Notes: a model not told the origin generated them from the sequence alone. A stretch of 64,000 nucleotides of DNA from Armillaria gallica (GCA_037576215.1 JBANDB010000002.1:496001-560000), one strand, 5' to 3'; shown: positions 35,755-48,229, counted from the stretch's first letter. Translations and numbers: made by a program.

Positions 35755-37142
35755 TCAAACAACACTATAATCAACAGAACCCGATGTCCCGATGACGTGT
35801 ACGTAACAATTGTGTGTACTGTCAGTTGGCGCAGTTCCCTCCATTCGTACCTCTGTACTGACCTCCAAACCCTCTTCCAAGTCTGGTCTTATGGGCGAAG
35901 ATATGTCCTGTCCAGATCCAATGCTCCTTTGACTGTCATTCTGTGAACTTGACTGATCTCTGAATCGAAGTGACGACGCCGGAGAGCTTTCGCTCCAGGA
36001 ATCGTCTGGGCGCGCATGTCCTACTGCGACGCAGCCGACTAGAATTGTTGGCATTATTCCCTGGAAGAGATGTTTTGGTCATGAAACGGAAAATGACAAA
36101 GCAGTTTCGATGTGCTTACTCTCATCGATATTGCCAACTCTTCGAAGTAAACTCCGGCTACCTCATTGCGAACTTCGAACACCAGTAAAATGACTATCAT
36201 CGCAGAGTAGAGAGATGCGGACTCCACAAGCATCTCTATCACTCTCTGATATGCGTGTATCCTTCCAGCAGCGCTACCTACTCGCAGGATACGAAAGATG
36301 ATGAGAATGGTGCACCATAGCAAGGTGGCCAATATGAGTGAGGAGTATAGCGTGGACCAGCTGACAATATTTTTGAGGAATAGGGCATGGAGTGGCACAT
36401 TAGGTCCGAGAACCTCGTAATAGGTCACGATCCCTCTGCTGACTGTGTTATTTACATTAGTGCTGGTAAGTTGTAAACCATTGCTTTATGAATTCAAGGA
36501 CGTGCCTGTTGCCAAGATACTACAAGCAATTGGAATAAGCACAATGCGCCATGACCGACCCCAGACAATCCAACAGCGCCATATCTAGAATTCATGAGTA
36601 CAGACTGCAAAAACAAAAATTGAACTCCTTGCCAAAGTAGCATCAGCAAGAAGTGTGCTCAGAATTGCAGCTATTCCCATAGTCGCTACTATCGGAGCGC
36701 TAAGAGTACCGAATGTGTAGTATGCCACCCAAAAGCTTTCTCCATTAGTGATAAAAAATTTGATTGCATCCATCCATTGGATGCAAAGGTTGACCCCCGG
36801 TAGAAGGTACAAAAGCAGGACAATAACAAGAAGAAAATGCGACCTTCTATTGTTCTGGCAGCTATCCCTTGAAGCTAAGCACCGGTCAAAGAGACGCTAC
36901 ACGTCAGAAAAAGTGAAGAGCACAGACCAACAGCCCATATGGTGACGGCTATTACTCCCGTGTATATCCCTTCAAGATATTGACTGACTGAAATCCGCTG
37001 TGTGAATGTGAATTCTCTTACCATATAGTAATGCTGTAAGCACTGTCCTGTTGAGCTGTATATCCAGAGCAACATAGATTCCTTTGATCTGGCTGTCGGT
37101 TAGCTCTGGCGTAGCAGTCCCGAGATGTTGTCTAACAGTCAT
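35755..37142 (-). CDS. Seven-helix integral membrane protein, copy B
   Basis: Paralogue of the genes at 24875-26233 and 46347-47741. Exons 37142-37022, 36969-36928, 36874-36633, 36584-36506, 36442-36120 and 36060-35755 join into 370 codons with no stop. It starts MTVRQHLGTATPELTDSQIK. Conserved blocks are GIYTGVIAVTIWA, IWRCWIVWGRSWR and VIEMLVESASLYSAM, and the C-terminal tail is acidic and Ser-rich. Introns 3 (36585-36632) and 4 (36443-36505) start with GCAAGG and GCACGT; the others start with GT. The gene looks intact. It probably sits in a membrane with the tail on one side, but topology is not determined. Confidence 0.78.
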
Positions 37143-37577
37143 GATGATGACTCCAAAGACAAGTGAAGGAAAGATATTATGTCTTGTTGCGGAGATGCCA
37201 GCTCGTTATATAGCAGAGCACGAGATAAAATCTGTGATGACCGCGAGTACAGCCAAGGCATCACGTAAGTATTCATTATTGGACGAGGTAGCGATAATCC
37301 TATTCTGATATTTGAGAAATTGAGCCGCCGATTAAGCTATCAATCTCCGATGGGCATAGGCGAACAATGAATAATTCAAGATGGAAGCAAGTGCCCATGA
37401 TGATCGTGCGAGAAAGTCTATTGAAGTCTAGCTGTGCGTATGCGAGATTTTGCTCCGCCATCCTGGTTCTGGGTTCAAGTTGACGCTTTTCTGACCATCT
37501 TGTAACGAAGACTATCTAAAGCAACGGAAGCAAAGCTGAGAGCGAGAGGCAGGAAGATCACACTGAAGAAGCGATAT
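37143..37577. other. Noncoding part of copy B
   Basis: Homologous to 26234-26405 of A and to 47742-48020 of C. It lies upstream of the membrane gene and may carry its promoter, but no clear TATA box was identified. Confidence 0.35.
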
Positions 37578-38006
37578 TCAAAGACCTTGAACCAGTGCCA
37601 AGTCGCCAGCAGTGATAGATTTTACCAACATTGAGAAGCATGCTGTGTTCCGGAGAGATGCGAATGAACAACCGATTGCCGTTATAGCAAGGAGGCGGCT
37701 GCAAGGATAAACGTTTAAACCAACCAAAATTATAAAATTAGTTGAGCGGTGCTGATTTTCCCACATTTCGAAGAGTAGCAGCAAAATTTCCTGATGACAT
37801 CGTGAAAGAAACCGTCGTCATCCAGGAGCACTGAATTGAACGATGCATCGAGCACAATGCCGGTTTGATCCAAGAATGCAGGCGACCTCGATTGATCGGC
37901 ACGCACAAACCGTCTTCTTGATTTGGACATGAACACTATTTTTGTTCGCTGCTTTCCATCGTTTATTTTCAAAGCTTTCAAATTGGAGTAGCTCCCTCAT
38001 TGTCAT
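37578..38006 (-). CDS. Hypothetical gene downstream partner, copy B (splicing unresolved)
   Basis: Minus frames 38006-37818, 37981-37730 and 37784-37578 overlap. They contain the peptides FMSKSRRRF, GIVLDASFNSVLLDDD and KISTAQLIL, also seen in copy A and in the fragment at 63765-63986. The exon structure cannot be settled and no family is recognised. The repeated survival of the SFNSVL and KSRR peptides suggests an ancestral coding gene. Confidence 0.38.
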
Positions 38007-39268
38007 GGCCAGACAAACTTGTATCCTTGCGCATTTTTGCCAAGCTCTCGCAGGTTGCGGTTATCTGTTCCGGCAACCGTCCTGATCAGGAAGAGGGATA
38101 TGACTTGGACCCTAATTACTGGCCATACAGTACTTCCATCAATTGCAGCAGTTCATCTATAACATTGTTTCATGATGTGATACCTGATATCAAAATGTGA
38201 CGCGGTTTTGAAAGAATGTTGTTCAGGTGGAAATCGGAGATATGTGTGGTGGAACTATTTGCAATCGTTTTCTGACAAAACAACCAAGTACATATGGCAA
38301 AATTCTGACAAAAAAAAGTACAATAAGTAACCGTACTGTACTTCAAGTAGACGACGCGAAGACCTTATCTAGTAATGGACATTCCAGTAACGAAAAGCAT
38401 CAATGCACCCAATCGTCGACCTACTCAACATCACAGATCGTGATGTCAATGATCTCCTCGAAGAGGATGTTCCGCAGCTTCCCCGACTTAGACTAGAAAA
38501 GTCTGTCGACGTGTTGTCAATGAAAAGGCAAAAAGAACGAGCTTCAGACAGATACATCGTTAAGAGTTAGATTGAAGTGATAAAGATCGGAAGAGAAGGG
38601 GGAGAACATACGTCGCACATTCTGTCACGTTTGCTGTACAGTGCTTATCTGGTCCTGAGGTCCAGATGGTCTGAAGGTAGAATTCGTAGTAGTCCCTCAT
38701 CTGAACCAGGGTTCTGCGTCCAGCTGTCAGGGGGGATTGATGAGAGCAACGAACGGAACACGGAGAGGACTTCGCAGGAAGCAAGAGGGCTGAAAAGACA
38801 CAGGACGATCAACATGCCAGCCACGAGTAATGACTAGCAAGGCTCGGATAGATAGCTACGCTTTTATCAGTTCCTGGAAACAACGATAATGATGCTGGAC
38901 CAACCATTGGTACTCCCCTAGGACCAGGAACATGCGGTGAGAATACCAAAGAAGCATTCTATTATATTGATCAGGCACTAGGTCCATTGCGGGGTTGGGT
39001 TTATCCAGCTGATAGTGAACGAGTAGAACACAAAGACTGACTCTGGAAAGGAGTCCTGCTATGAATCTCCGTGTCAGATACATCCGTGGCATGCAGGTGG
39101 AGGAAATAGTTTGCGTGCACACACATTCCGTCGTACAAACACCGAGAGATCATTCGCGCTAAACTAAGTGAGCACGCTCAGTCTGAGAACTTCATATAAG
39201 ACAGAGAGGGACGTACTTTCGCTGGAGTTTGCCACAGGTCCGAAAAGAAAACAAAGGCAGATGTACTT
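38007..39268. other. End of copy B and start of copy C, no gene supported
   Basis: 38040-38390 matches 27410-27810. From about 39165 the sequence matches the leader at 31683-31780 of copy B (the GCTCAGTCTGAGA block). Only short frames are present. Confidence 0.4.
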
Positions 39269-39827
39269 AGTCCTGTTTTAACCGCGCCCCCCTTGCTATG
39301 ACCATCGGCCCCGTTACATCAGCAGCCGCTTTTGGAAGGACTTTCCCACCACCTCAAGGGCTACTACTGCGTGTTGCATCGTCGGACCGCTCATATTTCT
39401 ACTACTCTCATGTCTTTGCCATACCATAGCCTCAACCTTTTCTTAGAAGTTACGTGAAGGTCTTCAGGCACGGCATCTATCATCAAAAATGAATTTCGCT
39501 CTGCATCAGATGGGATAGCAGGCAAATAACAGGGATGCCGGTGTTTTAAAGAAAATACGGCTCAAGACGTTCGCTTATGGGGCATTTTTAGAGCATAGAA
39601 TTCGATACCAGTATTTTATGAGTAGTACAGCGTGTCGATAGCAGAAGAATGAGAGCAAAATCACATCAAGACGGAAGAATAAATGAACGTGTTCCTTGAG
39701 CACGTGATAGTTTTACGTAACGGAACCGATGGTTATAGCAAGACCCCTGGGAAAAAAACAGACTACATACATACCGTCCCTCCCTCTGTCATTAGGTATG
39801 TATCGTCCGTCTGTCTATGAGAGACTA
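39269..39827. mobile_element. Insertion in copy C with 10-bp target duplication
   Basis: AGATGTACTT occurs at 39259-39268 and again at 39828-39837. Copy B has this site once and is uninterrupted (near 31775). The 559-bp insert begins AGTCCTG and ends GAGAGACTA, with only four clearly inverted terminal bases (AGTC/GACT). A 9-11-bp duplication would suit a Mutator-like element, but the assignment is uncertain. No coding region. Confidence 0.6.
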
Positions 39828-40484
39828 AGATGTACTTCAGGGCTCATGATTCCGAGTCCTGTGTATACAGGCTCGGTCTTATGCAGTTTTTGGGGTAGGT
39901 CCTCAGTGGCTGTGCATTTTGGTTAAGTCGGTCTTTGCCGGCTTGGTCATCGTACATTACGTCATCATTGCCGCATTCATTGTCGGCATCTCATCGGCTA
40001 TTTCGGATTGTTCCGTGGCTTGCAGCGTTGTTGCTCTTTCTTTTGTGTCCTTTTTCGCTCGTCTCTTGTCTGTATTGAACTTGCTGTTACGTAGCTATGT
40101 TGGTACTAAGTATTCAATAACCAACTTTGCATTTCAATGTTCTGACTGTAGGCTCCTTTCCCTCTTTATTACGATCCTTCTGCTCTGCTTTCTCCTTTAC
40201 ATTTTTGCAATGTATTGTTCTTTCTCTCTCCTGTTCATGGCTGTCAGCTCGAACTTGTCTTTTTGGATGCATGCTTGCAGCTCACCTTTGAAAATCCCTC
40301 GTCTATCATAGCTACTGATTGCAACTTCAGCTTCAACTTCTTTTGGCCATTCTTGAGAGCTACCGCTATAATGGACAGTTGGACTTCAAATATGTCTCTG
40401 ATGCGAAACGTCTGTGGTTCAGTTCCCTTGAATCTGTGGCTGCTGTGTCAGCTCCTCTTTTTCTGGTTCAAAATCACTCTCAGC

Positions 40485-40832
40485 TCACCTCCTTTCTCTG
40501 TTTTCATCAATGCTGCTTGAGAAGAATCTTACTTTGTTGTCCTCTGTATGAAGGAGGTTTCTCCTCATGCAAGCTGCGGCAAGTATACCTTTCAGATCGA
40601 CGCCTTTCTCAAATGACACTTGTTCCTGTGGGTAAGCCTTACTCATTTCAAGATAATGGTTGCTAATATTGATGCCAATATGGCCATCCATGTTGTCTGG
40701 TATCCATTTCTCAAATGCACCTTCAGGAAACTGCCTCTCGAAGACCAGCTGTGCTTCAAGGATATTGTCTGTAGCATCTTTGAATCCCTCACAGCCAAGA
40801 CCCATCAGGTGAACATGCTGCTGCAGGAACAT
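40485..40832 (-). pseudogene. Decayed ORF with HTEDNKVRFFS motif
   Basis: A 115-codon minus frame reads GVDLKGILAAACMRRNLLHTEDNKVRFFSSSID towards its end when split over its two blocks GVDLKGILAAAC and LLHTEDNKVRFFS. Similar 'HTxDNxVxFF' segments occur in basidiomycete transposon-associated proteins, from general knowledge. There is no start or stop context supporting a live gene. It probably belongs to the inserted element. Confidence 0.3.
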
Positions 40833-41079
40833 GTAGTTGTCTCTCCTATATTGTGCTGTAAGTCTTTGATATTTTGGCTATGGGTCATAAACTTACAATG
40901 GTGTGTTGTTATATGCCTCGTGTTCCCATCTTGTACATACCAGAACAAGGCATACAGATCAACTCAATACAGGCATGGCTATCAGACGGTGCTCTTCATT
41001 CTCATGTAAGAAGACAGTGTCTGCATTGTGACAAAGACATAGTTAGAAGAATACAGTTTCTATCAGCCCCTTCATTGCT

Positions 41080-41379
41080 ATGCTTGGACCTTGGAAATGT
41101 GAACATGTTGAATGGTGTATACAAGTGGTAACTGGGGATATGACCATGCTATATGATCTAGTCAGTCTTGTTTACTTTGGTCAATCACACTTCATCGCTT
41201 GCTTCATAGACAGACATGGTGTGTTGTGGCACCACAATGGCATTGCAAACAGAGGTTCCTTTATCAATGAAGGTTATGCAGAAGACCACACATCTTCATT
41301 GCTAATGCAACACAACAATACAAGATTAGTAACACTTGTATATATGAAGAGGATTGACGGAGACCAGTGGCGATTCTGA
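41080..41379 (+). pseudogene. Fragment resembling a cysteine-protease-like transposon domain
   Basis: The frame reads DMTMLYDLVSLVYFGQSHF, then IACFIDRHGVLWHHNGI and RLVTLVYMKRID. The 'SxHFxA...GxxWxHDG' layout is reminiscent of Ulp1/UCH-like domains found next to fungal transposases; this is by eye only. The upstream continuation is in another frame (PCLCLDLGNVNML region near 41090), so the gene is frameshifted. Confidence 0.35.
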
Positions 41380-41619
41380 GTGTATTCTACAATTATCTTA
41401 TCAGTTTGTATAATCACAGCAGTGGCGAACATAAGTGTGGATGTGATCTTATCTTATCAATTGTATAATTGTGTAATGTGTATTTGAAATGTAATTTTAG
41501 CATTGTTGCTGTAGCTCACACAGGACTCGGACCTGCCATGCCCTGCGACGGCTCACCACTTCATTCATAATTAGCACACCAGCCACAAAGTAACGAACAT
41601 CCACTCGTTAGCTTCCAAT

Positions 41620-42457
41620 ATGGACTTGCCCCAAGACATGCAGGACTGGGAGGTGCCAGTATCCAAAATCTGGGACTGGACATATACCCTGATGAGTACG
41701 ACTGTGTATTTAAAGGGGTCGCCACTGATAGCCACATTGCAGATCGACCTCTTTGGCTTTGGAAATGTAACAGCTTTTAGGAGTAGGGCTATGGAAAACC
41801 TGTTGAGTCAGAGGGAGGCGATGATGCTGGCCTATGAGGGAGGGGTTTTGGTGAGTCAATCGAATTGAATTACAGAATTGGAGAGCTCATTAGGAACAGA
41901 ACAATCATATAGTGGTCACTGAACATGTAACAGCATGGAGGAGTGCTATTACTGTCGCACAGAGCCATGTGCCACCTGTGCAACCCTTCAACTTGCAAAA
42001 ACACTGGCTTGTGATCTTGAACAGGCTGTACATCCCTCAGATGGTGCACCGACCCTCGATACTCATGAATATGACCAGTGATTCCTATTGACCTTCCTTG
42101 GAAAACCACGGTATGATGATAAGAAGGCGTCAAAGGAACAAAGCATACAATGACACCACATGTGCCAAGACCCACACCACAAACCCAAATACTGGGTGGA
42201 CAGTGACTTCCTGCATAGCAACAGGGACAACGAGATCCAGCATCATCATGCCAGTTGCAATGAACCTGCCAACAGCATATATGTGAATATGTCACCAGTT
42301 GGCCCATTGGGGTTGATGACAACAATGCCAAGCCAACCATACCCTCTGCCTCAGCCCTACCATCAGCTCCAGTGATATCAAGCAGCCTTTCCCATGCAGC
42401 CTCCTTCATTTCTTGCCTTGAGGACTGTATACCAAATGAGCTGGTCTGAACCTTCAT
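41620..42457 (+). pseudogene. Hypothetical 'GSPLIAT' family gene, copy C
   Basis: Exon 1 (MDLPQDMQDWEVPVSKIWDW, then GSPLIATLQIDLFGFGNV) is open and keeps the Trp that is a stop in copy B. It ends in a GTGAGT donor at about 41851, and exon 2 starts NNHIVVTEHVTAW. After the segment HWLVILNRLYIPQ the frame is shifted against B, and stops such as the TGA near 42080 follow. The counterpart of the Pro-rich tail (TMPSQPYPLPQPYHQL) is still recognisable near 42330-42375. CpG-derived changes dominate. Confidence 0.5.
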
Positions 42458-42949
42458 GCTGATGATGGTTGCTTATGGACAGCAGAGCAAGGTCTGGGCA
42501 AGTGACATCTAACGGTGAAGCAGAATTCACAGCCATTATTTTATTCAGTTTCTTGAAACAATAACAGTGTCGGACCGACCTTTTGATATCACTAGGGCCA
42601 TGCACAAGGTAGATCGCATCAGTAGGTATCAAATCCTTGCTCTAAGAGTAGCCTTTTTCCATCATTGGCAGCAATGGGCATCATAGGTAGCGCCTGTTCA
42701 GGTCTCTCTCGGCACAGTGAGAGTTACTTGCAGTGAGCCCCATTGTTGTGGTGGAAGAAGGAAAGAAGTGAGACAACTGTATGCCATCACATCACAGCCT
42801 TCCTTCCTCCTACAGCCATGAATAATCTGATTCCTCTCGACATTACTCTCTTTTTCTGCTGTATCGCCCTTTCACAAGGAGCTTGGATGCTGTCTACAGT
42901 GTTGAGGAGCAACTAACAGTATGTTTGCCACTACATATCAGCTTTGCTA

Positions 42950-45120
42950 TGTTATTGATAAAGCGGGGGGCCATCGCAAGCATGGCAAGTCTGAGTCCTC
43001 AAGTAGTTTTGGTAAGCTGGTAGGTGAACAACAAGCAGGAAGTTATGAGGAGGAAATATTATAAAACACACCTGAACTAGATGATCTGTGCTGACATGTA
43101 ATGGAAGACATTTTTTCCACCTGTCTTGTGGCACTCTGGCAGGCAATACCAGTACAAAGCTCATAGCGACATGAAAGTGATGTTCATCTGGCCTCAGCTT
43201 GAGCTAGCCCCATCCTCTTTATATCCAGACCATGAGGGGGCTTGTGAAAATATCTCCAAATGGATTGTCTGCGACAGAGTCAGTCACAGTCACCAAGTCT
43301 ATGACATCTGTACTTTGCCTTTTGCATATGGTGTCCCCCTGTAACATGTCTGTTACAACTCTAGGTATCAGAATGATCTGATTAATATAGGTCTACCATT
43401 TGACATTGCCCACCATCCCATAAAATGTAAAAAGAAGACAGTTATTATATTTGAGATGCCGTTAATTTCATACTACCAACTTTGAACACAATTTCTGGTT
43501 TCAAAATCAGCAATGATATCTGAAATTGCTTCGATACCAATGATCTCTCTGCTTTGACTTTGGGTTCTGTGGGCGGAAGAATCAGTTAGTTGATCAAAAT
43601 ATTCCTAACCAAGACCTGCTTACTGCTTCTTTGTGAGTCGTTGTGTGGGGCCTAAATCTGATATTTGCCAGGTGTTGATTTTGGCTCCTAGCGAAGGCAG
43701 AAATTAACTAAAAGTTTGCTAAAATATTCCCAATGAAGACCTACCAATTCCTCAGTGCATGGGTTTGGCTTTGCAAAGTTTGGGTCTCAGGGAAACTGGC
43801 ACTAATTTCGGGCCTAGAATTGTCAAAACATCACCAATACTGTTGTTAAATAGTACTTAAAGGTGACTTACTGATAGTTGCAGGACTTCCAAGAATCCAG
43901 AACCAAGAGAAGCTCAGCAACACATACCCCCAGAATAGCAGAAACACCACTCACTGTTGATGTTCACATGGTGACATGCATTGGGTGTGATGTTGAAGTT
44001 CTGCAAGTTTTGGACCATGAGAAATTAGGTGTTGATCTGGAGATAAACATGAATAGAGCCAAGCATTGCAAAAGGCAGATCTCCTTGCTCGCCAGAAGAT
44101 GATCCATATAGTGAATGAAGGCCTCGCTGTTGTGGACAGCCAATGATAGTTACATGATCTGCTCAAAACCAGTGAGAGAATGATGTTGACTCAATATCAA
44201 ACAGGATGTACCTCTTGATGACCTTCCTCAGCATACGAAAGACCATCGTCACAGGGCAAAACCGAGAATGTAAAACTACGAGAACCGACCTGTGGCACTA
44301 AGGAGCACTTACTATTGCTTGCCAGACAGAGTTGTCTCAGCATGATTTGAGATCACCATCAGCTAGTGAGTGTTGCAGGACCATTAGTGAAGTGGGTATC
44401 AACTGCATGTAACCACAAAGTACCATAAAAGATAAACTACCTTGGAAGTTCAGATGATGGCACTGAAGCATTGGGAACAGCTGACACATAATGCTGGCTC
44501 TGCAAAGTTTGAGCTCGCCATGTTGGGCTTTCATCCAAAAGCAGAAGTAAGTAAAATGTCAATGGAAGTATTCTAAGATAAACCTCACCGGATGAATATC
44601 CATATAGGAAACATGTATCTTAATGTGACATTATTGCCACCATTGTTGGTTGTTGGTCAGTGCGTAAGCTACTAGGCACACTAGTATTCAGTGGTGATGG
44701 GGAATTGTTCTGAATGATGTCTGGTATAGTGGATGGGTTGCTCATCTTATAAAGGGTGTGCAGCTAGGTGGGGAGCTTTTGATGTAATTCCGAACTATTG
44801 GGCCATGATATTGGTCAAAAAAATATAGAATATGCATGTAGTGCCAATAGATATAAAAGAGAGAGCATTATCAGTAATTGGGGAGCAATGGAAGCATGTA
44901 AAGGAGGAGTAGACAAGATATCAGATTTTTGAGTTAGGTATCAATGCGAGCTATGTGAGGTGAATTGATTTGTAAGCAAGCTGACAAAGTTCAAATGCAC
45001 GTGAAAGCCCAAAGGGGAATCATTGGGGAATCACCAACAAACACAGCCACAAAAAAAGCTCAGGTTGCAAAGACTGAATCCTGTATACACAGGACCTGGA
45101 ACCTGCGAGAACGTCCTGAT
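42950..45120. mobile_element. Insertion of about 2.2 kb in copy C, nature unknown
   Basis: The homology with A (23665-23760) and B (33160-33250) breaks near 42950 and resumes near 45120. The insert is CpG-poor with only short frames. Near its right end, ACACAGGACCTGGAACCTGC resembles the sequence near the right end of the 39852-41567 insert (ACACAGGACTCGGACCTGCC), so the two may be related. No TIR or target duplication could be defined. Confidence 0.4.
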
Positions 45121-46346
45121 TTCTCTAGATTCATCTATTTTGCTTCTCCTTTACTGGTTCTTTTTACCCTAATGAGAATGAAAAGCACATATATGCTAGC
45201 TGCATTTTGAAGATACTGTCAATGAATCTCTGATTCATGACTGGGTGCATCAATGTGTGATTCCATCTTTCATAAAGCTTCTTCAGGTCTTGGTATGATG
45301 TTTTTGTTGAAATATGGCGACTTCCTGCTGGATGGGCAATAAGGCAGACTCAACAATGACCATGAAGGTGTTGAAGGGCCTGGCAAGGAACGAAGCTCAG
45401 TACATGTGGATCAGCCTCAGATACAACAACACCTCTTTCAGGATTTCTTTTTTCCTCGTCACTATCTATACTTGTAATACCTTAGGCAATGTGCTAGATC
45501 TCCCAAGAATGAAGTCAAGTAATGAAGAAGAGACCCGGTCACCCTCGTTAAGGCAACTTTCCGGTGTGTCATCCATTTAGTTGTTCTTCATGGCCAGTCT
45601 TGATGCATCTATCCAGATATCAAGGACAGTCTATCTAGTCTGCATGAATTGACTTCCTGGAAGAACACAGCCAATGGTGAGCAGTTCTTTAGACTATCTT
45701 GAGTACTCGGCAGCTGGATGTATGTGTTCTGATGCACCTGGTGTTCTGCCAAACTCGCCATCAATGGTGCATGATTCAATATAATATTCTCGCAAATTGA
45801 ACTAACATCTTGTTCAGGATCCCATATGCTATTGCACTCCGTATATATGCTCTGTGACCTGTATTTTGCTGTGACTGCTTCATCTTTACATGCTGACCAG
45901 TAAACTCTACCTTACTGATGACCTGAGCTGTAACCTTTGGTGGAAATATGTATGCTGTTTTTGCCCTGGTCTGTTGTTTTGATGAAGAAACTATGTCTCT
46001 AGTGTTCAGGAATTGCCTTACTGGCCACCATATGCCTAACCCTCTCATCGGAGAGCTAAATCAGTGTTGCTCAGCAGCTGATTCAGTGAGTTTTGATATT
46101 TTTTTTGTGTGTCATGTTGCTCAGGTCAATACTGAAAGATCAAGTTGCTACTTCTAGCTGTTGTTGCAGGTAGGCCCAGGTGATCGTTTAGATCTTGATT
46201 TAAATCATGAACCAGGTCAAGAGTGATATTGAATATTGTATACTGGTGAATCAAGCAATACCGCTTCTCGCATCCCTAGGTTGAAGACCAACAGACCTGT
46301 TGTAGTCTGTAGCTGACTATATATCAATTGAAAATCCCATGTTTCT
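45121..46346. other. Duplicated noncoding block of copy C
   Basis: CpG-depleted match to 23750-24870 in A. Short frames only (for example plus 45314-45580); none is conserved between copies. Confidence 0.4.
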
Positions 46347-47741
46347 TCATACAATATTACAATCTACAGAATTCCATGTTCCGATGACACATGCAGAACA
46401 ATCATGTACACTGAGGGTTAGCACAGCTCCCTCCACTTGTAACTCTGTACCGTCCTCCAAGCCCTCTTCCAAGTCTGGTTGTATGTTCAGAAAAGACATA
46501 TCCTGTCCTTGTTCAGCACTCATTTGACTGTCATTCTGCAGACTTGAATGATTTCTGAACCGAATTGATGACGCTGTGGTATTATTGCTCCAGGAGTCAT
46601 CTGGGTGAGCATGCCCTGCTGCAACATGGCCTACTAGAATTGTTGGCATGATTCCCTGGAGGAGACATTGACATCATTACAAGGTAAAAAAATGAAACAG
46701 GTTAGACTTACTCTTATTACGCACACCAATTCTGTGATGTAAATTGCGGTTATCTCGTTATGAGCTTCTAACACCACAAGAACAACTAGCACAGCAGAGT
46801 ACAGCGATGCAGATTCTACAAGCATCTCTATCACTCTCTGATAAACATGTATCCTTCCAGCAGTGCCACCCACTCTCAAAATGCGATAGATGATGAAAGT
46901 TGTACACCATAGTAATGTGGCCAATATGAGTGAGGAGTATAGCACTGACCAGCTGACAGTATTCTCAAAGAATAGGGCTAGTGGTGACCTACTTTTTCCA
47001 GGTGTAAAAGTCTCGTAATAAGCTACGATTCCTCTGCTTACTGGGTTTACATTAGCTGATGAGTTGTAAAATTATCAGGATTATGGATTAAAAACCAACC
47101 TGCTGCCAAGGTAGTGCAAAGAATCAGAATGAGCACAATGCGCCATGATTGTCCCCAGACAATCCAACACCACCATATCTAGCCATTCATAAGCATAAAA
47201 TCCACAAAAACAAATAGTGAATTCCATGCCAAAGTAGCATCTGCAAGAATCATGCTCAGAATTGCATTGATCCCTAGAGTCAAGAAGATTGGAGTGCCAA
47301 GATTATACTTGAATGCTGTCCAAAAACTTTTCCTGTTATGAATGGTAGCATGTGTGCTTTCCACCACCCATCCTCCATAAATGCCAAAAGTTGTGAGAAT
47401 ATACAGAAGCAGGATGGCAAGAATAAGAAAACACAGCCTTCCAGGACTCTGGAAGTTATTTCTTGAAGCTAGACATGGTGGTCAGAGACTCAGGTGAATA
47501 TCAGAAAGAAATGAAAAGTATAGAGCAACAGCCCACAATGTGATGGCAATTACTCCAGTGTATATTCCTTCAAAAAATTGGTTGAGTGAAATTCTCTTGT
47601 GTAAATTTGAATTATCTTACCATGTCCTCCTGCACAAATCATTGTGTTATTGAATTGCATGTCTAGATTGCGGAGGATGTCCTTGATCTGGCTATCTGTT
47701 AGGTTTGGTATATCAGTCCTGGTATATGTTCTAGCGATCAT
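46347..47741 (-). CDS. Seven-helix integral membrane protein, copy C
   Basis: Exons 47741-47621, 47567-47526, 47468-47230, 47178-47100, 47040-46712 and 46655-46347 join into 372 codons without a stop, even though the surrounding DNA has lost most CpGs. The 5' end of intron 2 is CTCTAT where A and B have GTCTGT, so splicing there is doubtful and retention would stop the protein early. Intron 3 begins GC as in A and B; intron 4 begins GT (GTTGGT), unlike A and B. Two conserved arginines in IWRCWIVWGRSWR have become Trp and Gln, as expected from CpG decay. It is a recent pseudogene or a gene under weak constraint. Confidence 0.65.
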
Positions 47742-48229
47742 GGCAGTGACTCAAAAGACCAATGAAGGAGAGATATTGCCACTTGTTACTGAGCCACCAG
47801 TTTGTTATATAAACAGTATAGCAAAAGATCAGATCTGTGATCATGCACAGCCAATGTGTAATGGCTTCATAGTAGACAAGGTGGCAATAAGTTAATGACC
47901 TGTCCAATATAAAGCAGTATGGTGTGGATTGATATCAATCAAGAAGATTCAATTCAGTAGGAAGCTTCAAGATAGAAATAAGTGCCCCATTTATTTCATA
48001 ATGACACAAGGAAGTTCTGGGAATTCAAACTGAAGCACTTAGAAATTCATGAGACCTCAAAATTTTATTCTGATGAGTTGTATGATGGGTTTCAAGAAGA
48101 CTGAGAAGCATGGAGCACTCAGGCAAGCAAAGAACGAACATTCAGACATGATAGTGGAGATTCGATGGCTGCAAAGGTAGTAGACCAAAAGTCCCTCTTT
48201 GAGGTTATGGTGCTGAACTGGTCCAGAAC

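Larger units (their letters stand above)
30350..38850. repeat. Tandem segmental duplication, copy B
   Basis: Collinear with copy A from about 30476 (the block around GGTTCTTTGACTTGTA, equivalent to 22127 in A). It carries a private insertion at 34091-35535 and a private ORF at 30569-31132. The membrane gene is intact and the GSPLIAT gene has a nonsense codon. The right border with copy C is approximate. Confidence 0.75.
39852..41567. mobile_element. Second insertion in copy C (1.7 kb) with decayed coding sequence
   Basis: In copy B the leader runs without a gap from CAGGGCTCGTGATT to AATTAGCACACCAGCC (about 31787-31820); in copy C these parts are separated by about 1.7 kb. CCGAGTCCTGTGT at about 39851-39863 is repeated inverted at 41518-41530, about 37 bp inside the right end. 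A shift from CpG-containing to CpG-poor sequence appears within this insert, near 40.3-40.5 kb. The interior holds decayed coding fragments. Confidence 0.55.
38860..48224. repeat. Tandem segmental duplication, copy C (CpG-depleted)
   Basis: Collinear with A and B, but interrupted by insertions at 39269-39827, 39852-41567 and about 42950-45120, and cut by the gypsy element at 48230. From 41.57 kb on, most positions where A and B have CG show TG or CA. The homology to B ends near 48020 (B 37400), and the next part of B (37420-37860) reappears at 63540-64000. Confidence 0.72.
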
